Shown here piece after piece: positions 1-9,059 of a stretch of 64,000 bases of DNA. Both the position numbers and the translations under genes were made by a program. The notes beneath the pieces were generated by a model. That model was not told the origin of the DNA. It ran no database searches and was given only the letters and a program-made list of their open reading frames with translations. The DNA lies in the NCBI GenBank assembly GCA_008180335.1, contig VTEF01000003.1:248001-312000 (forward strand), in the 5' to 3' direction. Position 1 is the stretch's first letter; each line of letters begins with the position of its first letter. The DNA is from Priestia megaterium. GTDB taxonomy: Bacteria; Bacillota; Bacilli; Bacillales; Bacillaceae_H.

Positions 1-56
1 ATTTGAACAAGGATATCAGCATAATTTATGCACTTTGCATGAGGAGGAAGTAAGTA

Positions 57-257
57 ATGGAACAAGGTAAAGTAAAATGGTTTAATGCAGAAAAAGGATT
101 TGGATTTATCGAGCGTGAAGATGGAGACGATGTATTCGTACATTTCTCAGCTATTCAAGGCGAAGGATTCAAATCTTTAGACGAAGGTCAAGCTGTAACT
201 TTTGAATTAGAACAAGGCCAGCGCGGACCTCAAGCTGCTAACGTTCAAAAAGCATAA
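57..257 (+). CDS. CspA/CspB-family cold-shock protein
   Basis: This 66-residue protein is one cold-shock (OB-fold) domain. The RNP1-like motif KGFGFIE (residues 13-19) and the RNP2-like motif VFVHFSAI (26-33) are intact, as is the usual N-terminal GKVKWFN. Family members bind single-stranded RNA and DNA in the cytoplasm and act as RNA chaperones or anti-terminators. The start is fixed by GAGGAGG about 8 bases upstream. It is the family's usual length and is followed by a strong hairpin with a T-run, so it is probably monocistronic. The promoter lies outside the window. Which of the several Bacillus Csp paralogues it is cannot be told. Confidence 0.96.
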   Translation: MEQGKVKWFNAEKGFGFIEREDGDDVFVHFSAIQGEGFKSLDEGQAVTFELEQGQRGPQAANVQKA

Positions 258-281
258 TCTTGCCCCTTATTACACACATGA

Positions 282-314
282 AAAAACGGACTCTCAACTG
301 AGAATCCGTTTTTC
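282..314 (+). terminator. Rho-independent terminator of the cold-shock gene
   Basis: The stem AAAAACGGA(C/T)TCTC pairs across a 4-base loop and is followed by TTTTT. It lies 25 bases after the csp stop codon. Confidence 0.85.
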
Positions 315-378
315 GTATTACTTGTTAAAAAAGTGAAACGTCAAGCAGTGGTATTTAATACTCTCGAACATCCATTTT

Positions 379-2184
379 TTAATTCAAGTTAAATCTCTTT
401 TTGAAATCCAAATCTAATTCAAATAGATTGTTTTCGTCTGTTAAAAATTTATAATCAACATACGTTCTTTCTTTTTTTGACATTTCATCGACAAATGGAG
501 AATACGTACGGAAAAACAGTTTGTTTTTCTTTTCATCAAATTCTACAAGTCGCAGCCAGCCATTTCCACCTCGATAATTTGATTGATAATTGACTAGCAT
601 TTGAATGACATCGTTCCCTGCTGCGTTTTGTTTGACTTGGTGTGCTAGCCCAAAATAATGTCCATTAACCGTCATAAACACCTGATTGTGATCCTTTACA
701 AGTTCATCCCAAATTAGTCGGCCGTTAGACGATTCAACAGCAACAGTTTTATTATTTTCAACTGCAGGATAAATGATATCATGAGAAACAATAATAGTCG
801 GTTTATCTTTATGCTGATTTAAAACATCTTTTGACCATTGTAAGTCGGTTTCAAGATTGTCCATATCGACGATTAAGAATAAGTATTCATAGCTTCCTGC
901 CTTAACAATTGCATAAGAGCCATATCCCGAATCAGACGATCCCTTATAGTATTCTTTATCAGCAAAACGCTGTGGCCCATAATAAGTTAAGAATGGATTA
1001 CCATTTGCGTAGTCATGATTCCCTGCCGCGATCATATAAGGAATTTCTTTTTTATCTAAATAAGAAATGGATTTAAGAGAATTCTGCCATTGCACTTCTG
1101 AATTATTATCAACAATGTCTCCAACAAATGTATTCATGACAATATTGTTTTTCTTCGTTTGCTTAGAAATCCATTTCATTTGGCTATCAAAAATCTCTGG
1201 GTTTTGGCTTGAGTATTTTTGTGTATCTGGGACAAAAAGAAAATTATAATTTTTTTTGCTTGTTAGAAGTCGCATTCTATCATTTGTTCCTTCAAATGGT
1301 TGATCGTCTTGAGCATTTGGATCAAGCCATTCTTTTTTAGTTAAAGCCTCATTAGCAATACGTATTTCCTGGATGTTACCTGCAAATAGTGCATCTAATT
1401 TATTTCCCCACTCAGACGCCCCGATGTTCCAGCCTTTTCCTTCTAAAGTTGCAATACCTATGACCTCTTCTGACTTTCCGTAATCACTAACGCCATTCAC
1501 TGTTAAAGTTGTCGTTTCGCCGTCATTAACAACCGCTAAATGATACCATTCACCAGGATTTAAAGAACGAGACCAGTTGCTTACATTATAGTTTAAATTA
1601 TTTGGATGGCTTGTCCATTGAATTTCTTGATCACTAGATACAGATAATGTAGTAAGGATTTCTTTCTCGCCGTTCATTTTATTAAGATCAGCAGCCTGTC
1701 CTTGTCTCGTTAAAATTCCCATCCAACTGTGTAAACTACTATTAAAATTACTTGGTAATTTAAAAATTGCTTCGACGGTAAAGCCATCTTTAAATTCTTC
1801 TGAATTGATTGGTGCATCATTAGTTGTTTTTAAATATCTTCCTGCAGGAGCATTTTTATAATTTGCAAATTGCAAGGTATCCACGTTTTCTTTGTCATGA
1901 TAATCTTCTTCTGACCATTTAATCATATTTTCCAATTCTGGTGTAGATGGATCTCCAACTGTTACTAGCTCTAAATCATTCCCATTTTTACTTGCATCTT
2001 CAATAACTAAATTCCCATCTTCAATTGCACCGCTTTTCACATATTGCTTCGAAAATTTCCAATCTGCTACAATACTATCAGGTTCTTTTTTACCGCCACG
2101 CTTAGAAGCCTCAGCAGAATCAGCAAAGCTTGGAACGATCATACATACGAGTGATAAACCAATTACTGCATTTTTTATTCTCAT
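379..2184 (-). CDS. Secreted LamG-like plus calcineurin-type metallophosphoesterase
   Basis: This 601-residue protein has an N-terminal signal peptide (basic MRIKN, hydrophobic core, likely cleavage near SFADSAEA). Residues about 95-290 look like a concanavalin/LamG jellyroll (EWYHLAVVNDGETTTLTVNG), which usually binds carbohydrate. Residues about 315-545 form a metallophosphoesterase domain with the metal-ligand blocks DTQKY, GDIVDN, AGNHDY and SHDIIYP. The last block reads NGHYFG instead of the common GHxH. Family knowledge predicts an extracellular or wall-associated phosphohydrolase; the substrate is unknown. AAGGAGAG upstream supports the ATG. No operon partner is visible. Confidence 0.85.
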   Translation of the reverse strand: MRIKNAVIGLSLVCMIVPSFADSAEASKRGGKKEPDSIVADWKFSKQYVKSGAIEDGNLVIEDASKNGNDLELVTVGDPSTPELENMIKWSEEDYHDKENVDTLQFANYKNAPAGRYLKTTNDAPINSEEFKDGFTVEAIFKLPSNFNSSLHSWMGILTRQGQAADLNKMNGEKEILTTLSVSSDQEIQWTSHPNNLNYNVSNWSRSLNPGEWYHLAVVNDGETTTLTVNGVSDYGKSEEVIGIATLEGKGWNIGASEWGNKLDALFAGNIQEIRIANEALTKKEWLDPNAQDDQPFEGTNDRMRLLTSKKNYNFLFVPDTQKYSSQNPEIFDSQMKWISKQTKKNNIVMNTFVGDIVDNNSEVQWQNSLKSISYLDKKEIPYMIAAGNHDYANGNPFLTYYGPQRFADKEYYKGSSDSGYGSYAIVKAGSYEYLFLIVDMDNLETDLQWSKDVLNQHKDKPTIIVSHDIIYPAVENNKTVAVESSNGRLIWDELVKDHNQVFMTVNGHYFGLAHQVKQNAAGNDVIQMLVNYQSNYRGGNGWLRLVEFDEKKNKLFFRTYSPFVDEMSKKERTYVDYKFLTDENNLFELDLDFKKRFNLN

Positions 2185-2868
2185 ATAGCATTCTCTCCTT
2201 TTGATGTGATATCAAAAGAATATCAGTTGTTTATTTATTATCTGTAGAAAGTAAGTAAACTTTATATAATTAATTATTAATTTATCTTCCTTCCCCTGCT
2301 TTGCTCCTCCATTTTTTTCAGCTCATGTCCATCTTCTTCAAGCACTCCACTATGAAACTGCACTTATACCTTTGAAGCGGTTAAGAACTTACAAAAGTAA
2401 CTATCTCTTTTTAGTAATATTATAGGACCACAAAACAAGTAGTATCACATAGAAAACCAACATATTCCTTTACAAAAATTACTATATTCATAAAACAACT
2501 TTGACGTCCTTACTCATCCCAGCTGCTATACATTATAGGACCCTTGGAAGATTAAAGAAACATGAGAACATACAGCAATTATGCTATAAAAGATTTCAGC
2601 TAAGAGTCGTTATATTAAAGTTCGACGATTTTTATTCTTCATGTCTTGATTAAACATAAAAAAATCCCTATTCATATACGAATAGGGAAAGGAGATACAA
2701 GTAAAGTTAATGGTAGCCTAAGTATAGCACAGTATGAATAGAATCTATACATCTTTTTAGCACAATTGTAAGGTTTATTTTTATAATTATGAATTTACCT
2801 TACTGTTTCGTTAAAGTAACAGCAGAAAGAAAAAATAAGTGTAAACAAGTGTTTTATTTCTAAATCTG
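2185..2868. other. 680-bp intergenic region, no convincing gene
   Basis: This AT-rich stretch lies between two minus-strand genes. It contains the terminator-like hairpin at 2658-2688. A 26-codon minus-strand ORF runs into that hairpin but lacks a ribosome binding site. I see no RNA gene or repeat here. Confidence 0.6.
2658..2688 (-). terminator. Terminator downstream of the HTH-TPR regulator
   Basis: On the minus strand, TCCCTATTC pairs with GAATAGGGA across a 6-base loop and is followed by seven T. It lies about 180 bases after the regulator stop codon. That distance leaves room for a short transcript tail or a peptide gene, but no credible peptide ORF was found. Confidence 0.7.
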
Positions 2869-3750
2869 CTAAGACATTTTTAACTGATCTATCTCTTGTT
2901 TAACTAATGCAACAAAAGCGTCATTTTCTTCTATTTCAAATATATGAATCGACTTTTGTAAATAACGCATACCTTCTTCATATTGACCAGTATGGTATAA
3001 AGATTCTCCTACCTGAAAATGAAGTTCTCCGAGCAGATAAAGCGTTTCATGCTGAATACAAAGAGCTAAACCGAGTTTTCCATATTTCACTGATTTTTCA
3101 AATCGTTTCATCTGGCATAAAGCTTTGGAAAGTCCATATAAAATCCGGATCTTCACAAGCGGATCTTTCAATTTAGGTAGCAATGTAATATGTTGCAAAG
3201 CCTCCATATATGTACTAAATGCTTTTTTTAACTGCCCTTCTTCATCATAGATAATGGCAATGCTATTGAGGATTGCGATTTCTTTCTCAGAATAAAAGTG
3301 TTCACTTATTCGAGTGAACGAAATTGCTTTTTCCAATTTTTCTAAAGCTTGATCAAAAGAATTGTTAATATAATAATCGCATATTGCTTCATGCCATAAG
3401 AAAAATTGAGCATGAAATGGATCTTGAAACATGGGGTTTTCTTTTTCCTTATTTACGATATGCAGAACTGTTTCATAATCACGTTTACGAATATAGTGAC
3501 GAATTGTCGCTTTAATCTCATTAGAATAATCATTTGATGTTACCTCTCCTACTTCAAAGAAATAGTTCATGGAAACACCTAAGCGTTTTGATAGTTTGTA
3601 GAGGATGTGACTGGTTATAAACTCCTCTCCGCTTTCATATTTCTCTAGTTCTTCCGCTGAACAAATCCCATCAGCTAGCTGCTGTTTAGAAAGCCTTGCA
3701 ATCTTACGCAGTTCCCGAATGAGCTGTCCTAACTGTTTTTTGTCGTTCAA
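2869..3750 (-). CDS. XRE-type HTH regulator with TPR domain (PlcR/NprR-like architecture)
   Basis: The 293-residue protein has an N-terminal XRE helix-turn-helix (residues about 8-65, LGQLIRELRKIARLSKQQLADG through LSKRLGVSMNYFF). A helical C-terminal half with TPR-like repeats follows (residues about 100-290, including EKEIAILNSIAIIYDEEGQLKKAFSTY). This architecture is shared by RRNPP regulators that bind short signalling peptides. The start is TTG, preceded by AAGGTGA at suitable spacing. RRNPP genes often carry a cognate peptide gene just downstream, but none is convincing here, so it may be an orphan or may sense something else. Confidence 0.8.
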   Translation of the reverse strand: MNDKKQLGQLIRELRKIARLSKQQLADGICSAEELEKYESGEEFITSHILYKLSKRLGVSMNYFFEVGEVTSNDYSNEIKATIRHYIRKRDYETVLHIVNKEKENPMFQDPFHAQFFLWHEAICDYYINNSFDQALEKLEKAISFTRISEHFYSEKEIAILNSIAIIYDEEGQLKKAFSTYMEALQHITLLPKLKDPLVKIRILYGLSKALCQMKRFEKSVKYGKLGLALCIQHETLYLLGELHFQVGESLYHTGQYEEGMRYLQKSIHIFEIEENDAFVALVKQEIDQLKMS

Positions 3751-3898
3751 AAAATCACCTTGCTTAATGTAAAAATATGTTTGTCATTTCAGTTACTTTT
3801 ATAACTATACTGCAAATGGAATAATTTGAAAAGAAGAAACTAGCTGTTTTCACCCTCTCCATATATCCAGCACCGAGTGATTCTGACAAGATGTTCCG

Positions 3899-3924
3899 GT
3901 TTATTGGTGTTTCAGATAGGGTAT
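3899..3924 (+). promoter_or_regulatory. Sigma-B-type promoter
   Basis: GTTTAT (3899-3904), a 14-base spacer and GGGTAT (3919-3924) match the B. subtilis sigma-B consensus GTTTAA-N12-15-GGGTAT with one mismatch. The next gene starts 46 bases downstream and belongs to a type of small membrane protein often in the general stress regulon. Confidence 0.75.
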
Positions 3925-3969
3925 AACAGTTAAAAACAAAGGAAACTTTAATAATATGGAGGATAGCTA

Positions 3970-4245
3970 ATGATTATTGTTTATGTTAGTATAGCGGTCG
4001 GAATCGTTTCATTGCTCTTTTTGGCATATAAATCTTATTCATTCAAAAAGTCAATTCAACCTACGATTCAGTCTTTTTCTGCTACCGGTCAAAGATTGCA
4101 GCAAGAAACCGAACAGATTAAACAAAACTCTGAAAAGCTTTCAGCTACTCAACAGCAAATTAAATTAGATGTACTGTACAAGAAAGAAACGTTTCAATAC
4201 ACTGCACAAACTTTCAAAAAACTAATTGGTACATTTATGAGATAA
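3970..4245 (+). CDS. DUF948/YoxC-like small membrane protein
   Basis: This 91-residue protein has one N-terminal membrane helix (residues about 3-22, IVYVSIAVGIVSLLFLAY). A Gln/Lys-rich amphipathic helix follows (about 28-85), predicted to form a cytoplasmic coiled coil. It resembles DUF948 proteins such as YoxC, which belong to the sigma-B stress regulon in B. subtilis; that agrees with the sigma-B-like promoter 46 bases upstream. GGAGG gives a clear start. A hairpin terminator follows within 10 bases, so it is monocistronic. Its molecular function is unknown. Confidence 0.8.
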   Translation: MIIVYVSIAVGIVSLLFLAYKSYSFKKSIQPTIQSFSATGQRLQQETEQIKQNSEKLSATQQQIKLDVLYKKETFQYTAQTFKKLIGTFMR

Positions 4246-4250
4246 CAAGA

Positions 4251-4279
4251 AAAAGAAACCTTACACAGGTTTCTTTTTT
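4251..4279 (+). terminator. Terminator of the DUF948-like gene
   Basis: AAAGAAACC pairs with GGTTTCTTT across a 7-base loop and is followed by a T-run. Convergent transcription from the YihY gene ends just beyond it. Confidence 0.75.
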
Positions 4280-4294
4280 GTCTATATTTGCTAT

Positions 4295-5146
4295 TTACAT
4301 CACTTTTGTTTGATCTTTTGTATGAATCGATGGTGTTTTCTCACGATGATAGACAGCATTAATTTCACCGCCTATGATAAGAATTAATCCAGTTAAGAAC
4401 AGCCATAACATTAACACAATTACTCCGCCGAGGCTGCCATAAGTAGCTGAATAATTACCAAAATTGCTTACATAGAAAGAAAAGCCTAATGAAGTAAGTT
4501 GCCATAGCATCGTTGCGGCAACCGCTCCTGGCCAAACATGTGCAAATGGAAAAGTTTTATTAGGCGCTAATCGATATAAAACTGAAAGGATTCCAATCAT
4601 AATTGCAACAGCAATAACCCAACGTAAAATTCCTAAAAGAGTATTCGCACTAGCAGGTAAATAAAGCCACTGATTCAATATATCTAAAATAACTCCTCCA
4701 AATACAAGCAATATAAGGGCTGCTACAAGCGTTATAACTAAACTGACTGTTAAGACTATCGATATAACTTTTACTTTTATAAATGAACGCGTTTCCTTTA
4801 CATTAAACGCCTGATTCATAGCTCGCATGAATGCATTCATTCCATTTGATGCTGACCAGATAGTACCTAAAATCCCCAGCGTTAAAATCCCACGATTGGG
4901 ACTGTTCACAAATTGAACTACGTTCTCTTCAAAGATTGTTGCAGCTTCGCCAGGCATTACACTTTCAAGTAAGCTCACTGCTTCATCTGGTTCAATAGAT
5001 AAATACGGAATGATAGATAAAAGTAAAATAAGCATTGGAAAAATTGATAGCATATAATAATATGCTTGTTCTGCTGCTAATCCAGTTGCGTTGTCTTCTT
5101 TAATTTCTTGACCAACTTTTTTTCCAAATACGATCATTCGATTCAT
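4295..5146 (-). CDS. YihY/BrkB-family integral membrane protein
   Basis: About six membrane segments span this ~283-residue protein (for example YYMLSIFPMLILLLSIIPYL, GILTLGILGTIWSASNGMNA and GGVIVLMLWLFLTGLILIIGGEINA). The conserved YihY pattern SNGMNAFMRAMNQAFNV near residue 100 and the C-terminal GGEINAVY are present. The family was once called RNase BN, which is now considered wrong; its function remains unclear. An upstream in-frame TTG at 5158 is possible. I prefer the ATG at 5146 because GAGG sits 5-6 bases before it, whereas the TTG lacks good spacing. Confidence 0.88.
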   Translation of the reverse strand: MNRMIVFGKKVGQEIKEDNATGLAAEQAYYYMLSIFPMLILLLSIIPYLSIEPDEAVSLLESVMPGEAATIFEENVVQFVNSPNRGILTLGILGTIWSASNGMNAFMRAMNQAFNVKETRSFIKVKVISIVLTVSLVITLVAALILLVFGGVILDILNQWLYLPASANTLLGILRWVIAVAIMIGILSVLYRLAPNKTFPFAHVWPGAVAATMLWQLTSLGFSFYVSNFGNYSATYGSLGGVIVLMLWLFLTGLILIIGGEINAVYHREKTPSIHTKDQTKVM

Positions 5147-5219
5147 GTTAAACCTCAACTTTCTGTCTAAATTTATTACCCTTTTCCCTTTTCAGCCAAA
5201 ATATAAGCTTAACGAAACG

Positions 5220-6068
5220 CTAAGCTCTTTGCAACGGCATTGTACAGCAGCGAAATGATCCGCCGGATTTTATTATTTCTGAAATATCAATTTCAATCAC
5301 TTCAAAATTTCGCTCTCTTAATTTCTCATTTACATATTTATTAACTGGAAGGCTTATCACTTTTCGATTGCCTATTGATAATACATTTGGCCCCATCGTA
5401 AACTGCTCTTCTTTTGTTACTTCAATTAAATTATAGCGTTCCTTTAGAATTTCAAGTTCTTGATTGTGAAATGCTGATGAGAATACAAGGGCTTCAGTTG
5501 GAGATAAGACATTGAATACACAGCCTAAATGCAAATAATCTTGTTTAATCGGCAAAGGAATGACTTCGTGAGCAGGTAACAGCTCATTTACTAGCGAAAT
5601 AGCTTCCTTTGTCGTACGATTGCTTACTCCAATATAAACTGTATGCCGATCAATCATGACATCTCTGCCTTCAATTGAGTAGTCAATCATTTGATTATAG
5701 TCAATTCCCTCTTTTTCCAGCCAATTCATTAATAATTTTTCTTCTCCATCGCGAATGGTACTGCTCATTTTAGAAACAATGACCGATTCACCAAGCGTAT
5801 ATCCTATATCCCGTGTAAATACTTGTTCAGGAAAGTTACTTTCAGGCTCTAAATAAATGACTTCAACATTTTCTTTTTTTTAACATTCAACAAATGCGTG
5901 ATGCTGCTTAACAGTTACACTTTCATCAATATTGTCATGGGCATAATGCTTTTGCGTTTCATTAATCACTTCTTTTATTTCCATATATGTAGGTGAACAC
6001 ACAATCACTTTTTGCAATACATCATATTCAGTATGGCAAACAGCGGTTTTATCCTGTTTCGTTTTCAT
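5220..6068 (-). pseudogene. DDAH/amidinotransferase-family (YkgA-like) gene interrupted by one in-frame TAA
   Basis: The first 62 codons encode a typical N-terminus (CHTEYDVLQKVIVCSPTYME), then a TAA stop (5880-5882) occurs. The same frame resumes at once with KKENVEVIYLEPES, runs through the family motif EQVFTRDIGY, and continues to the C-terminal active-site cysteine region SGGSFRCCTMPL. The full 282-codon span has the family's usual length and no frameshift. The family hydrolyses or transfers amidino groups (dimethylarginine dimethylaminohydrolase/arginine deiminase fold). The remaining frame is well preserved, so the stop is recent, suppressed, or a base-call error. GGGGGA precedes the start. 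Internal ATGs could give a shorter product, but it would lack the N-terminal part of the fold. Confidence 0.85.
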
Positions 6069-6324
6069 TAAAATCCCCCAAAAAAATTCCTTCTATCTTA
6101 TAATGTTCCCTGATATACATAAAAAATAAACTGTTTTCTATGCTGCTTTATTATTCTTAAAAAAGGAGAGGTCAAAATAATCCCTGAAGATTGAATTTCG
6201 CAATGAAAGATGGATTATTATTGCTGAAATTTAAGACTCTTACAAAGAAAGAGTTAAATTACTTCTATTTCACTTGCTTCATGGTATAAAATAGGCTAGT
6301 AGCTATATAGAAGCGGAGGTTAAT

Positions 6325-8517
6325 ATGAAAAAGCTAGCACACCTGTTATATGAATACAGAAAGTTGTTCTTCGTATTTTGGATCGTCATTATTGTGGGAT
6401 TCGGATATTTTGCCATGAAGCTGCCTTCTGTTCTCGGCGGAAATGGCTTTGAAATGGATGGAGAATTTAAACAGACACAGCAGCTGCTTGTAGATGAGTT
6501 TGATGTAAGTGAATCACAAGTAATTGCTGTGTTTGAAAAAGACAACAACATTTCAAACGAACAATTTTTAAAAGCCATCAATCAGTATTTAGCTGATATG
6601 AAAAACGCAGACAATGTATCAAAAGTAGATATTCCCTCTTTAGAAAATAAAATGATCGATGAAAATGTGGCATACGCTTTAATCCACTTTGATAAACCAG
6701 CGACAAATCTAGACGCTCAAATTGATGATTTGCGGAAAATTTCATTACATGCAGATGGAATAACGGTAAAGCTTACGGGTGAACCGGTCATTGTGAAAGA
6801 TATGAATAAAGCAAGTCAAGAAGATTTAGCAAAAGCTGAAGCGATTGGCATCCCTGTTGCTTTAGTAGTATTATTGCTTGCTTTTGGCGGTGTCGTAGCA
6901 GCTGGCATTCCACTTATCATTGGAATTGTAACAGTCATGACTACAATGGGAGTCGTGTATTTCTTCCACCACTTTACCAACCTATCAATCTTTATTTTAA
7001 ATGTCATTCCAATGATTGGATTAGCATTAAGTATTGATTTCGCCCTCCTGTTTATTAATCGTTTTAAAGAAGAGCTCAAGTCGAAATCAGTTGAAGAGGC
7101 AGTAAAAATCACGATTCAAACTGCCGGTAGATCTGTTATATTTTCTGGATTATGTGTTTTTATTGGGCTTGCAGGAATGTTATTTATTCAAGTAGACATT
7201 TTCCAAAATGTAGCTCTTGGAGGAATGGCAGTCGTGTTCATAGCAGTCTTATCGGCTATTACATTGTTGCCGTCTATCCTAGGAATGCTTGGTACGAGAG
7301 TGAATAGCTTACGTATATTCCGTACAAAGGAGCACAATGAACAAACTCGCTGGCGTTCATTTGCACAATTTGTTATGAAAAGACCTGTAATGATGTCCAT
7401 TATCTCACTTGTTATTTTATTAACAGCGCTTGTACCGCTTAAAGATATTCAACTTGAGATTCCTTCTTCTGAAGCGCTGCCAGAGAGTTATGCATCGCGT
7501 CAAGCATTTGAATTATATAAGGAAACATTTGCGAATGAGAAAAGTACAGATATTTTCTTTGTAGTAAAAAGTAATGGGGACATGTTAAAAGAACAACCTC
7601 TTGAAGACGCCTTTTCTTTCATAAAAAAAGTTGAAGCTGATCCACTTGTAGAAAACGTAGATTCCCTTTCTGCGGCATTGAAAATGGACTCAGCAAAAGA
7701 AATGTTAACAATGTTGGCTAACGAGCAAATGAATGCACAAATTAAGCCTGCGGTAGACTCTTTTGTAAATGGAGAATACATGCTTGTAAAAGCTACTCTT
7801 AATACGAAGCAAAGTTCAGATGAAGCGAAGGACTTCGTTCGAAAATGGGCAGAAGAAGAACCTGCTAACTTAACAGTAAATATTGGAGGGTATCCAAAAT
7901 TTGAACAAGAAATCTTTGATGAAATTTATGAGAAAGCACCGTACGGCTTAGCTCTTGTTCTTATTTCAACATACTTGATTCTAATGATTGCATTTAGGTC
8001 AGTTTTGATTCCATTAAAAGCAATTATTATGAACATCTTAAGCCTTACAGCAACATTCGGGTTATTAGTTTGGCTATTTCAAAGCGGATATTTAGGGTTG
8101 ACTGAATCTAATATCGCACTCGTTCTCCCTGTGTTTGTCTTCGGATTAGTATTCGGGCTAAGTATGGATTATGAAGTGTTTTTGATCTCTCGAATCCATG
8201 AGGTTTACGAGCAAACCGGAGATAATAACATGGCCACTGTCGAAGGTTTAGCTTCGACAAGTAAAATTATTACTAGTGCTGCATTAATTATGATTGTCAT
8301 CACAGGTGCATTTGCTTTCACTGGTGTGACTCCAGTAAAACAAATGGGTGTTGGTATTGCATTAGCAATCTTTATCGACGCAACGATTGTCAGGATGCTT
8401 CTGGTCCCTTCATTAATGAAGCTTCTCGGCAATGCAAACTGGTGGTTTTTTGGAAAAAAACAGAAAAACATAACAAAACAGAAAGTTAGTTATACTAGCT
8501 ATTACAAACAAAAATAA
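6325..8517 (+). CDS. MMPL-family (RND-type) transporter
   Basis: The 730-residue protein has the duplicated RND architecture. The first half holds TM1 (residues about 14-33), an extracytoplasmic loop (about 40-165) and a five-helix block. The second half repeats this pattern from about residue 350, ending near 710. MMPL signatures include SIDFALLFINRFKEEL in the first half and SMDYEVFLISRIHE in the second, carrying the Asp and Arg/Tyr residues linked to proton coupling. Relatives such as B. subtilis YdfJ/YdgH export lipophilic compounds; the substrate here is unknown. GCGGAGG precedes the ATG and a shared terminator follows. Confidence 0.92.
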   Translation: MKKLAHLLYEYRKLFFVFWIVIIVGFGYFAMKLPSVLGGNGFEMDGEFKQTQQLLVDEFDVSESQVIAVFEKDNNISNEQFLKAINQYLADMKNADNVSKVDIPSLENKMIDENVAYALIHFDKPATNLDAQIDDLRKISLHADGITVKLTGEPVIVKDMNKASQEDLAKAEAIGIPVALVVLLLAFGGVVAAGIPLIIGIVTVMTTMGVVYFFHHFTNLSIFILNVIPMIGLALSIDFALLFINRFKEELKSKSVEEAVKITIQTAGRSVIFSGLCVFIGLAGMLFIQVDIFQNVALGGMAVVFIAVLSAITLLPSILGMLGTRVNSLRIFRTKEHNEQTRWRSFAQFVMKRPVMMSIISLVILLTALVPLKDIQLEIPSSEALPESYASRQAFELYKETFANEKSTDIFFVVKSNGDMLKEQPLEDAFSFIKKVEADPLVENVDSLSAALKMDSAKEMLTMLANEQMNAQIKPAVDSFVNGEYMLVKATLNTKQSSDEAKDFVRKWAEEEPANLTVNIGGYPKFEQEIFDEIYEKAPYGLALVLISTYLILMIAFRSVLIPLKAIIMNILSLTATFGLLVWLFQSGYLGLTESNIALVLPVFVFGLVFGLSMDYEVFLISRIHEVYEQTGDNNMATVEGLASTSKIITSAALIMIVITGAFAFTGVTPVKQMGVGIALAIFIDATIVRMLLVPSLMKLLGNANWWFFGKKQKNITKQKVSYTSYYKQK

Positions 8518-8543
8518 CCCCGCTTATTAGCAGGGTTATTTTT
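8511..8543. terminator. Bidirectional terminator between MMPL and DUF2164 genes
   Basis: AAAAATAACCC pairs with GGGTTATTTTT around a short loop. It ends the plus-strand MMPL gene and overlaps the end of the convergent minus-strand operon. Confidence 0.8.
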
Positions 8544-8763
8544 GCATAGCGAATAAATCTTCTAATCGTTCATTCATAAAGTGATATGAATCTTCTATAC
8601 CCAAATTGTAGAATTCAGGTGCTAATTCATCTATAAAAAAATCTAATAGTAATGTTGCAGCTAACTCACCAATCTCTTCTTCTCTTTCTTCAAGAAAGTA
8701 TGCTTGAATAGAAGAAATCATTTCCTTTTTCTTATCAGCATGCAGCTTAAACTTTGAGTTCAT
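8536..8763 (-). CDS. DUF2164 family protein
   Basis: This 75-residue protein matches the DUF2164 pattern: an N-terminal helix (DKKKEMISSIQAYFLEE), the core EEEIGELAATLLLDFFIDEL and a C-terminal FYNLGIEDSYHFMNERL. The function of the family is unknown. Its start overlaps the stop of the DUF2653 gene by four bases (ATGA), which implies translational coupling. It is the last gene of a three-gene operon, and its stop lies in the convergent terminator. Confidence 0.85.
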   Translation of the reverse strand: MNSKFKLHADKKKEMISSIQAYFLEEREEEIGELAATLLLDFFIDELAPEFYNLGIEDSYHFMNERLEDLFAMQK

Positions 8764-9059
8764 CGGCTTAACCTCGCATACGCAATGATCCCCTCTTCAT
8801 CATCTAGCTGTAAATCTAATCCTGCTGAAAAAGGATCAATATTCATTTGTATATCCAGCCAGAAACGAAGAGCTTCAATAATATTTAACGTAATGTGAAC
8901 TTGTTTCCGGTTATTTACGTAAGATTCTGCTGAAAAACCATAGTCGTCATCATACATTAATTCAACTTCTACTTCTTGCGGCTGCACTTGTTTCTTTTCG
9001 GCAACATACAGACACATTGCATTAATAATGTCCTGTTCAGAAATTTTTAGTGTCTCCAA
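8760..9059 (-). CDS. DUF2653 (YxcD-like) protein
   Basis: The 99-residue protein resembles B. subtilis YxcD/DUF2653, with the pattern QDIINAMCLYVAEKKQVQPQEVEVELMYDDDYGFSAE and a C-terminal EEGIIAYARL. It is predicted soluble and cytoplasmic; no biochemical role is known. Its start overlaps the end of the upstream gene by 13 bases, and its end overlaps the next gene by four. The three genes are therefore translated from one mRNA. Confidence 0.85.
   Translation of the reverse strand: METLKISEQDIINAMCLYVAEKKQVQPQEVEVELMYDDDYGFSAESYVNNRKQVHITLNIIEALRFWLDIQMNIDPFSAGLDLQLDDEEGIIAYARLSR

Noticed and set aside
2690-2868. Possible signalling-peptide gene downstream of the HTH-TPR regulator
   Set aside because: The only ORF (26 codons) lacks a ribosome binding site and a signal peptide, and runs into the terminator.
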